DNA of 64,000 bases, from the NCBI GenBank assembly GCA_028710895.1, contig JAQTTH010000003.1, positions 124,001 to 188,000 on the forward strand, in the 5' to 3' direction. The notes below the pieces were generated by a model, which ran no database searches, had not been told where the DNA came from, and saw only the letters and a program-made list of their open reading frames with translations. A program made the translations under genes and the position numbers. This DNA is from Paludibacter sp. Lineage in GTDB: Bacteria > Bacteroidota > Bacteroidia > Bacteroidales > Paludibacteraceae. Shown piece by piece: positions 53,337 through 60,570 of the stretch (the first letter of the stretch is position 1; the number at the start of each line of letters is the position of its first letter).

Positions 53337-54611
53337 ATGAAAACAAAAGCAATCCGTTTATATGGCAAAAAAGATCTTCGCTTGGAAGAGTTCGAATTGC
53401 CACAGATTAAAGACAATGAAATATTGGCGAAAGTAGTTTCCGATTCACTTTGTATGTCATCGTACAAAGCATCTTCGCAAGCTACCGACCACAAGCGTGT
53501 TCCAAACGACATCGCTGAAAATCCGATTATTATCGGGCATGAATTTGCCGGCGAATTGGTACAAATAGGTTCAAAATGGGCTGATAAATTCAGCGCGGGT
53601 GATAAATTCTCTATCCAGCCGGCTTTGTATTACGAAGATGGTCCGGTGGGCGTGTTGAGCGCACCTGGTTACAGCTACCATCACATTGGTGGTGATGCCA
53701 CGTATGTGATTATCCCAAACGAGGTCATGGAAAAAGACTGTCTGCTGGCTTACAAAGGCGGAGGGTACTATCCGGCTTCGTTGGCAGAACCGCTTTCGTG
53801 CGTGATTGGTGCTATGCATGCCAACTATCATACTACCCCAGGAAGTTATGTCCACAAAATGGACATTGTGGATGGTGGTAAAATGGCTGTTTTGGCCGGT
53901 GTTGGTCCAATGGGACTGGCCGCTATCAACTACGTGCTTCGTCGCGACGACCGCAAACCATCTGTGTTGGTGGTGACCGACGTGGATCAAACCCGTTTGG
54001 ATCGTGCTGCGCAGTTTTATAGCGTAGAATTTGCTGCTTCACGCGGTATCGATTTGAAGTATATCAATACCGGCAACATGGAAAATCCGGTGGAAGAACT
54101 GAAAGCCATTACCGGCGGATACGGATACGACGATGTGTTTGTATTTGCTCCTGTAAAACCCGTGGTTGAGCAGGGCGATGCTATTCTGGCATTCGACGGC
54201 TGTTTGAACTTCTTTGCTGGTCCAAGCGATCCAAACTTTGCTGCATCGTTCAATTTCTACAACGTACACTATGCCTACACACACGTGGTAGGTACCAGCG
54301 GTGGAAATACCGACGATATGGTGGAAGCACTTGATATGATGTCGAAAGGTCTTGATCCTGCCGGATTGGTAACGCATATTGGTGGATTAGGAGCCGTTAT
54401 CGAAGCTACCAAACACCTGCCTGAAATTCCGGGCGGAAAGAAATTGATTTATACACACGTAAATATGCCATTGACACCAATTTCGGACTTTGCCAAACTG
54501 GGCGAAACGAACGAAGTGTACAAAACACTAGCTGAAATGTGTGACAAAAACCTGGGTTTGTGGAGCGTAGAAGCAGAAGCTTTCTTGCTGGCTAATGCAG
54601 ATAAATTGTAA
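53337..54611 (+). CDS. Zinc-binding dehydrogenase, SorE-like
   Basis: The 424-residue medium-chain dehydrogenase has SDSLCMSSYKA (catalytic-zinc Cys region), IIIGHEFAGELVQIGS, GGKMAVLAGVGPMGLAAINY (NAD fold) and ITGGYGYDDVFVFAP. The sequence resembles L-sorbose-1-phosphate reductase-type proteins, which act on phosphorylated ketoses/polyols. A role on fuculose-1-phosphate or a related intermediate would fit the cluster but is not shown. It lacks the four-Cys structural-zinc motif of the other dehydrogenase at 36167. It ends at a strong terminator, closing the fucK-led transcript. Confidence 0.82.
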   Translation: MKTKAIRLYGKKDLRLEEFELPQIKDNEILAKVVSDSLCMSSYKASSQATDHKRVPNDIAENPIIIGHEFAGELVQIGSKWADKFSAGDKFSIQPALYYEDGPVGVLSAPGYSYHHIGGDATYVIIPNEVMEKDCLLAYKGGGYYPASLAEPLSCVIGAMHANYHTTPGSYVHKMDIVDGGKMAVLAGVGPMGLAAINYVLRRDDRKPSVLVVTDVDQTRLDRAAQFYSVEFAASRGIDLKYINTGNMENPVEELKAITGGYGYDDVFVFAPVKPVVEQGDAILAFDGCLNFFAGPSDPNFAASFNFYNVHYAYTHVVGTSGGNTDDMVEALDMMSKGLDPAGLVTHIGGLGAVIEATKHLPEIPGGKKLIYTHVNMPLTPISDFAKLGETNEVYKTLAEMCDKNLGLWSVEAEAFLLANADKL

Positions 54612-54637
54612 TCAGAACAGACTCAATAAATAAGTGG

Positions 54638-54672
54638 AACGGGAATCATCTTTTTAAAAGATGATTCCCGTT
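54638..54672 (+). terminator. Terminator after the SorE-like gene
   Basis: AACGGGAATCATC (54638-54650) and GATGATTCCCGTT (54660-54672) are perfect arms around TTTTTAAAA, followed by GTTTTTTA. Confidence 0.85.
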
Positions 54673-54833
54673 GTTTTTTACCAAAACACGCAACAAATAC
54701 ATCAAAATTAAATGTTTTAAGTATATTATAAGTAGTAATTTTGTAGCGTATTTAAAGCTGTACTGCTGTTGTTTGAAAAAAATGACGATATTTGCAGTAT
54801 ATGCATTATAAATAAACAACAATTGTATTAAAG

Positions 54834-56132
54834 ATGAAACAGTTAGACGTTAACTTGATGCATCCGAGAGAGCAGATTAATGTGATTATCGGACGTATTT
54901 ATCGGAGTGGTATGACAACTACTTCAGGTGGAAACATTTCCATTAAAGATGGAAACGGTGATATTTGGATCACGCCTTCGGCGGTAGACAAAGGATCGTT
55001 GACCGTAAAAGACATTGTGTGTGTGAAAAAAGATGGAACAGTGGTTGGTTTGCACAAACCATCTTCGGAGTTCCCTTTTCACAAAGCCATTTTTGAAATG
55101 CGTCCGGAGTTGACGGCTATTATTCACGCTCACCCACCGGGACTGGTGGCTTTCAGTATTGCCCGTCAGGTGCCCGATACAAGCATCGTTCCACAGGCCC
55201 GAAAAATTTGTGGCGAAATTGGTTTTGCTCCTTATGGTTGCCCCGGAAGTGTTGAATTGGGCGAAAAAATTGCTAACGAATTCAAGAACAAAAAATACAA
55301 AGCAGTTATCATGGAAAACCACGGAGTTGTACTTGGTGGAACCGATATGATGGATGCTTACCAACGTTTCGAAACGCTGGAATTTTGCTGTCGTACTATT
55401 GTAAATGCTGGTCGCATTGGTAAGATCAACACGTTGACTGACGAACAAATTTCGAAATATCTGAATCATTTCCCAAAAAATATCACACCGTTTATGGATG
55501 TAAACTATCCTTCTGACGAGCGTGAAATTCGTACGGATATGGTGAATATCATTCGTCGTGCCTGCGACCAGGGATTGATGATTTCTACTTACGGAACTGT
55601 TTCTGTACGTTGGAAAGATGATGATTTCCTGATTACTCCACGCGATGTGGCCCGTTGGGATATTCTTCCAAAAAACATTGTTCAGGTGAAAAATGGTATG
55701 GCTGAAGCAGGCAAGGAACCAAGTCGTTCGGTAGCGCTCCACCACCGCATTTACCAACTGAATCCACATATCAACTCTATCATTACCACTCAGCCAACAA
55801 ATCTGATGGCTCATGCGGTAAGCCACCAGAAATTTGATGTGCGCACTATCCCTGAAAGCTGGATTTTCCTGCAGGATGTTCCATCTATTCCCTTCGAAAG
55901 TTTATACAACGATACCGAAGAAATAGCTCAAATGTTCTCGAAAAACCGCGTGGTAATTGTTGAAAACGATTCAGTTATTGTAACAGGAAACAAATTGATT
56001 AATACTTTCGATTACCTCGAAGTGGCTGAATTTTCGGCTAATTCATTGGTAATGGCTTCATCAATCGGACAACTTCACCCCATGGGCGACAAGGAAATTG
56101 ATGAATTGAGAGTGGCTTTTAATGTAAAATAA
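54834..56132 (+). CDS. Tandem class II aldolase-domain protein
   Basis: The 432-residue protein has two class II aldolase/adducin domains. Domain 1 (about 9-200) keeps the zinc ligands E79, H98, H100 and H163 (SSEFPFH, IIHAHPPG, MENHGVV). Domain 2 (about 228-425) aligns with it, but all four are changed: S299, T318, Q320 and D379. So only domain 1 can be a zinc aldolase; domain 2 may be structural or regulatory. In context domain 1 could cleave L-fuculose-1-phosphate to DHAP and L-lactaldehyde, the FucA role otherwise missing from this cluster. It has its own gap and probably its own promoter after the terminator at 54638. Confidence 0.85.
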   Translation: MKQLDVNLMHPREQINVIIGRIYRSGMTTTSGGNISIKDGNGDIWITPSAVDKGSLTVKDIVCVKKDGTVVGLHKPSSEFPFHKAIFEMRPELTAIIHAHPPGLVAFSIARQVPDTSIVPQARKICGEIGFAPYGCPGSVELGEKIANEFKNKKYKAVIMENHGVVLGGTDMMDAYQRFETLEFCCRTIVNAGRIGKINTLTDEQISKYLNHFPKNITPFMDVNYPSDEREIRTDMVNIIRRACDQGLMISTYGTVSVRWKDDDFLITPRDVARWDILPKNIVQVKNGMAEAGKEPSRSVALHHRIYQLNPHINSIITTQPTNLMAHAVSHQKFDVRTIPESWIFLQDVPSIPFESLYNDTEEIAQMFSKNRVVIVENDSVIVTGNKLINTFDYLEVAEFSANSLVMASSIGQLHPMGDKEIDELRVAFNVK

Positions 56133-56135
56133 ATC

Positions 56136-56271
56136 AATTGCCTCTGGCTTTAGCCGGAGGTACTTTGAAATAGAGCCTGTGATTGGCTTTAGCCAAATTA
56201 TTCAATGTTTGGCTAAAGCCAATTATATTTTTAATATCTTTGTTTTCCTCCAGCTAAAGCAGGAGGCAATT
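56136..56271. repeat. Nested GGCTTTAGCC palindrome element
   Basis: Outer arms AATTGCCTCTGGCTTTAGCC (56136 onward, 25 bases) and 56247-56271 pair with three mismatches. Inner arms ATTGGCTTTAGCCAAA (56182-56197) and TTTGGCTAAAGCCAAT (56208-56223) pair perfectly. The -7 box TATCTTTG (56235-56242) of lplA lies inside the element. Confidence 0.75.
56235..56242 (+). promoter_or_regulatory. -7 promoter box of lplA
   Basis: TATCTTTG matches the consensus, 34 bases before the lplA start, and lies within the palindromic element at 56136-56271. Confidence 0.5.
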
Positions 56272-56276
56272 AATCC

Positions 56277-57014
56277 ATGCAAATCATTCATTCCACATCC
56301 ACCTCACCAATATTTAATCTGGCTGCCGAGGAATATCTTTTCGCGGAGCGGCAAGACGATTTATTGTTTTTGTATGTAAATGAGCCTTCAGTGATTATAG
56401 GTTGTAATCAGGCTATTCGGAACGAGGTTAATTTGGATTTTTGCAAGGAGAATGAGATTTTGGTCGTTAGAAGAATGTCGGGGGGTGGAACCGTTTTTCA
56501 TGACAAAGGAAACCTGAACTTTTGCTTTATTTCCAATAAAACAGAAGGTAAATCATCGCTAAATGATGACTTTCTCGAACCCATTGTCGAAATTCTGACA
56601 GATTTAGGTATTCCCGTGACCATTGGCAAACGCAAAGATCTTTGGCTGCAAAGCGAATATAAAATCACCGGAACAGCTTCGCATGTAGCCAAAAACCGGG
56701 AGTTGCATCATGGCACGCTTCTGTATGACACCAACCTTGAAATGCTTGAAAAGGCCCTTTCTTCCAATCAAAAAGATGAAAGCGTAAAAGCCATTGCATC
56801 AGTTCGAAGTACTGTGAAAAACCTGCGAACATGGTTTGAAGAACAGGGGCAGTTTACGCTTGAAGACAGTGAGTTTTTTGAGCTTCTAATTCGAAAATTA
56901 CAGCAAAAATTACATGTGGATGTGATATTGAATTTGTCTGAAAATGAGATTTTGCAGATTGAGATTTTGGAAAAAGCAAAGTATTCTTCACCGGAGTGGA
57001 CTTGTAAGAAATAA
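56277..57014 (+). CDS. lplA: Lipoate-protein ligase A (short form)
   Basis: It attaches lipoate to E2 and other lipoyl domains through lipoyl-AMP. VRRMSGGGTVFHDKGNLNF is the RRxSGGG lipoate/AMP site, KDLWLQSEYKITGTASHVAK carries the catalytic Lys region, and KAIASVRSTVKNLRTW is the third motif. At 245 residues it lacks the C-terminal accessory domain of E. coli LplA. Placed at the end of a cluster that encodes a lipoylated E2, it probably serves that complex. It is a single-gene unit with a promoter in the palindromic element upstream. Confidence 0.9.
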   Translation: MQIIHSTSTSPIFNLAAEEYLFAERQDDLLFLYVNEPSVIIGCNQAIRNEVNLDFCKENEILVVRRMSGGGTVFHDKGNLNFCFISNKTEGKSSLNDDFLEPIVEILTDLGIPVTIGKRKDLWLQSEYKITGTASHVAKNRELHHGTLLYDTNLEMLEKALSSNQKDESVKAIASVRSTVKNLRTWFEEQGQFTLEDSEFFELLIRKLQQKLHVDVILNLSENEILQIEILEKAKYSSPEWTCKK

Positions 57015-57184
57015 ATTCATATTAGACGGCAACTCATTCAATAAATCCATTTAGCATATTCAGAGTGGATGCTTTGTTATGCAGTTGTCATATCTGCGCG
57101 TTAAATTCAATACAAATGTGCGTATTTTTATACAATAAATAATTAAAAATGCGGGATTACCTTTATTTTTCAAAACATATTTCC

Positions 57185-57192
57185 TACATTTG
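57185..57192 (+). promoter_or_regulatory. -7 promoter box of the first endonuclease gene
   Basis: TACATTTG matches TAnnTTTG, 47 bases before the start at 57239. Confidence 0.45.
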
Positions 57193-57238
57193 CTACCCCC
57201 TATTAAAAATAGGAATAATTTCAAATTTGGTTTTATTG

Positions 57239-58291
57239 ATGAAAAAAAATCTTACTCTTTTTTTACTTACCCTCTCAATTCTTGTTACTGCACAAATTCC
57301 GGATGGATATTATAATAGTGCTGTTGGAAAATCAGAAGCAGCATTAAAAACTCAACTTTTTACTATTGTTGGGACTCATACCGAAAGAACTTATGCCGAT
57401 TTGTGGACTGATTTTCAAACTACCGACAAGAGAGCAGACGGAAAAGTATGGGATATGTATTCTAACTGTACGTTTACCTTTGTTACAAATCAGGATGGAG
57501 GTTCGGGAGGAACAAGCGAATGTCAGTTTTACAACAGGGAGCATTCGATGCCTAATAGCTGGTTTAGCAAAGCCTATCCAATGTATTCTGATTTATTCCA
57601 CATGTATCCCACTGATAAATATGTAAATAATCAACGGGGTAATAATCCGTTTGGTGAAACAGCCACCCCAACTTCTACCTTTTTAAACGGAAGCAAACTC
57701 GGAACATGCAGTTTTGCAGGTTATACCGGAACAGTATATGAGCCTGTAGATGAATACAAAGGCGATTTTGCCCGTACCTATTTTTATATGGTTACGGCGT
57801 ACGATGATAAAGTGTCTGGTTGGGTTTCTGATCAGCTTGCAGGTAATCAATATCCTGCCTTATCAACATGGTCGGTATCTTTGTTTCTGAAGTGGAATAG
57901 TCAGGATCCGGTTAGTACAAAGGAAACAAACAGAAACGAAGCTGTTTTCGGTATTCAGCATAATCGCAATCCGTTTATCGATCATCCCGAACTGGCAGAA
58001 TATATTTGGGGAGCACACAAGGGTGAGCCATGGTCGCTATCAGCTGGGCTTAATGAGCTGAAAATTAGTTTCTCAATTTCACCAAATCCGGTTCAGAATG
58101 AGCTAAACATAAAAACAGATGAACCAAATTCATCTTATGCCATTTATAATCTGAGTGGACAAGTACTCAAAGAAGACAGGTTGAATATTCAACAGTCGAT
58201 TTCTGTTAACGAACTTGAAAGCGGGATGTATCTGCTCCAGCTACAATCAGGTCAGCGTAAATCTATCCAAAAATTTATTGTCAACAAGTAA
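57239..58291 (+). CDS. Secreted endonuclease I family nuclease 1 (T9SS)
   Basis: The 350-residue product has a signal peptide (MKKNLTLFLLTLSILVTA) and an endonuclease I domain. In it YNREHSMPNSWF carries the active-site His region and YPTDKYVNNQRGNNPFGE the conserved Asn residues. NPFIDHPELAEYIWG ends the domain. The C-terminus (SFSISPNPVQNELNIKTDEP and KSIQKFIVNK) is a T9SS type A sorting domain, so it should be exported and anchored or released at the cell surface to degrade DNA or RNA. I use ATG 57239; an earlier frame start at 57149 overlaps the -7 box. It heads a run of four related genes. Confidence 0.9.
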   Translation: MKKNLTLFLLTLSILVTAQIPDGYYNSAVGKSEAALKTQLFTIVGTHTERTYADLWTDFQTTDKRADGKVWDMYSNCTFTFVTNQDGGSGGTSECQFYNREHSMPNSWFSKAYPMYSDLFHMYPTDKYVNNQRGNNPFGETATPTSTFLNGSKLGTCSFAGYTGTVYEPVDEYKGDFARTYFYMVTAYDDKVSGWVSDQLAGNQYPALSTWSVSLFLKWNSQDPVSTKETNRNEAVFGIQHNRNPFIDHPELAEYIWGAHKGEPWSLSAGLNELKISFSISPNPVQNELNIKTDEPNSSYAIYNLSGQVLKEDRLNIQQSISVNELESGMYLLQLQSGQRKSIQKFIVNK

Positions 58292-58311
58292 TATCGTAAT
58301 CTATAATGAAG

Positions 58312-58350
58312 TGAGAAGTAGCGATATTAAGTATGCAACTTCTCATTTTT
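58312..58350 (+). terminator. Weak terminator after endonuclease 1
   Basis: TGAGAAGT (58312-58319) and ACTTCTCA (58338-58345) pair around an 18-base loop, followed by a T-run. Confidence 0.45.
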
Positions 58351-58377
58351 TGTCTCGTTTTAAATTGTAATTGTCGC

Positions 58378-60465
58378 ATGAAAAAAAATTTAATCCTCTT
58401 ATCGTTTCTTTATTTCTTATCGTTTTCATTATTTGCTCAAATTCCGGCTGGGTATTATACTGCTGCTGAAGGTAAAGTTGATGCAGCCCTAAAAACACAA
58501 TTAGCAGCTATTATCTCGGCGGGAGCTGTTGATAAAGGGTACGATGGTTTGTATACGATTTATCAGACAAGCGACAATCTGCCAAGTGGTAAGGTTTGGG
58601 ATATGTATTCCATTAAAGCTGATGGCACCGCTAGCTACTATTTCACGCATAATACTGATAAATGTGGAAGTTACTCTTCGGAAGGTAATTGCTATAACCG
58701 CGAACATACTTTCTGCGATTCGTGGTTGGGAGCTGCCTCACCACAGCGCTCAGATGCGCACCATATTTTACCTACAGATGGGTATGTGAACAATCGTCGA
58801 AGTTCATTTCCTCATGGAAAAGTGGGTACAGCTACCTGGACATCCAGCAATGGAAGTAAACTCGGCACTGCCGATCCAAGTACTGGTTATTCAGGCACAG
58901 TTTTCGAACCAATTGATGAGTTTAAGGGCGATTTTGCCCGCATGTATTTTTATGTGGCAACCCGTTACGAATCGAAAATAGCTGGTTGGGTTGGTAATGG
59001 CTCTGCTGGTGAAATTCTTGCCGGTAACACGTACCCGGCCTATAAAACATGGTTTTATACAATGATGGTGCAATGGGCAGATCAGGATCCTGTAAGCCAG
59101 AAGGAGATTACACGTAATAACGCTATTTATGCTGCTCAAAAAAACCGTAATCCATATATCGATCATCCCGAGTTGGTTGATTATATCTGGGGTGCTAAAA
59201 AGGGACAGGCATGGTCGGCTACAGGAGGTACTTATCCAACTCTCTCTACACCTACAGCAAATTCTACCGTTGATTTTGGAAAAATAGCTTATCAGCAAAC
59301 AGCTGGTACAAGTTTAATGATTACAGCATCTAATCTTACAGGAGATTTGTCTTTTGCTTTAAGTGGAACAAATGCGGCTAATTTCTCTATTGCAACAACC
59401 ACAATTACAAAAGCTCAGGCCGAAGCAGGCTATAATCTGACGATTAATTTTAATGCTCAAACAGTGGGTGCCCAATCTGCCACAATAACGATTACTGGTG
59501 GAGGTATTACAGCAACAAATGTGACGCTTAAGGCAACTTCATCCGATGAGTTTATTGCTATGCCTGCCACGAACATTTCCACTACAGGGTTTAATGCTAA
59601 CTGGACTATTTCTGCTGCAGCTGCTGGTTATTCGTTGAATGTGTTTACAATGCAAAGTAGTGGCGGAACTGTTTCTCAAACATTGTTGGAAGATGATTTT
59701 ACATCACTTTCAGCATGGACTGCTGCAGGTTATACTACGGCTACGGAACTAGCAAGTTATGTTCGATTGGGCTCATCGTCTAATGTGGGAACCATTACTT
59801 CGGGTGCTATTAATATGTCGTCTCCAACAACATTGTTGGTGCGAGCTAAACAATATGTAAACGATGCAAGTGCAAAGCTGACAGTGAAAATAAACAATGA
59901 CTCTATCACCTCATTCCTGACAACAGCAACCAATGCAGACTATACAGTGGATATTCCTGCAAAAACCAGTACTTCTACATTGACATTATCAGCTGCCGGA
60001 GGTTCGGGTAAGCGGGTTTATGTGGATTATGTGAAACTCAGTACACAGGGTTCGGTGCAAACTCCGGTAGCGGTTAGTGGTTACCCGGCCTCAGTGGGTA
60101 ATGTATTGACATCGCAGGTAACCTCGTTGACTCCAAACACAACCTATTACTACACTGTTACTCCACAAGGTAACTCGGCAGCTGTATCTAATCAGATTCA
60201 GGTTACTACCAATCTGACTGATGTGAATGATGCATTGAAGCCTGTGGAAAACATAACACTTGCATGGATTGTTTTATCAGATGGTATCGTTGTCCGCAAT
60301 TTACCGGTAAACAGTCACATTACGTTGATGAATGTGATGGGTAAACGAATTCAAACATTTAATGTCAATGCATCAGAAATAAAACTGATGCCCGAAAGCA
60401 GAGGAATTTATATATTGCAGGTACAAAAAAATCAGGAAATTAAAACCTGCAAAATATTATATTAG
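58378..60465 (+). CDS. Secreted endonuclease I family nuclease 2 (T9SS)
   Basis: The 695-residue protein starts MKKNLILLSFLYFLSFSLFA and opens IPAGYYTAAEGKVDAALKTQ, nearly the same as its neighbours. The nuclease domain includes CYNREHTFCDSWLGAASPQR and LPTDGYVNNRRSSFPHGKV. The C-terminal half adds an Ig-like/anchor-type domain (ANFSIATTTITKAQAEAGYN), a fibronectin-like segment, a carbohydrate-binding-like sandwich with KRVYVDYVKLS, a second fibronectin-like repeat and a T9SS-type end (MNVMGKRIQTFNVNASEIKL). Start taken at 58378; the frame is open to 58333 without support. Terminator follows at 60503. Confidence 0.88.
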   Translation: MKKNLILLSFLYFLSFSLFAQIPAGYYTAAEGKVDAALKTQLAAIISAGAVDKGYDGLYTIYQTSDNLPSGKVWDMYSIKADGTASYYFTHNTDKCGSYSSEGNCYNREHTFCDSWLGAASPQRSDAHHILPTDGYVNNRRSSFPHGKVGTATWTSSNGSKLGTADPSTGYSGTVFEPIDEFKGDFARMYFYVATRYESKIAGWVGNGSAGEILAGNTYPAYKTWFYTMMVQWADQDPVSQKEITRNNAIYAAQKNRNPYIDHPELVDYIWGAKKGQAWSATGGTYPTLSTPTANSTVDFGKIAYQQTAGTSLMITASNLTGDLSFALSGTNAANFSIATTTITKAQAEAGYNLTINFNAQTVGAQSATITITGGGITATNVTLKATSSDEFIAMPATNISTTGFNANWTISAAAAGYSLNVFTMQSSGGTVSQTLLEDDFTSLSAWTAAGYTTATELASYVRLGSSSNVGTITSGAINMSSPTTLLVRAKQYVNDASAKLTVKINNDSITSFLTTATNADYTVDIPAKTSTSTLTLSAAGGSGKRVYVDYVKLSTQGSVQTPVAVSGYPASVGNVLTSQVTSLTPNTTYYYTVTPQGNSAAVSNQIQVTTNLTDVNDALKPVENITLAWIVLSDGIVVRNLPVNSHITLMNVMGKRIQTFNVNASEIKLMPESRGIYILQVQKNQEIKTCKILY

Positions 60466-60502
60466 AAATACATTCAGTAAAAAATAAGACTTTTAGAGGA
60501 AT

Positions 60503-60548
60503 GAGAGAATTTGCAGACATAATGTCTGACAGATTCTCTCTTTTCTGC
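60503..60548 (+). terminator. Terminator after endonuclease 2
   Basis: GAGAGAAT (60503-60510) pairs with ATTCTCTC (60533-60540), with an inner CAGACAT/ATGTCTG stem, followed by TTTTC. Confidence 0.7.
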
Positions 60549-60570
60549 CTTTAAAAGTTGATGATTTATT

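Noticed and set aside
54924-55826. 300-residue minus-strand frame over the tandem aldolase gene
   Set aside because: The plus-strand aldolase domains are unmistakable. The antisense product has no family resemblance.
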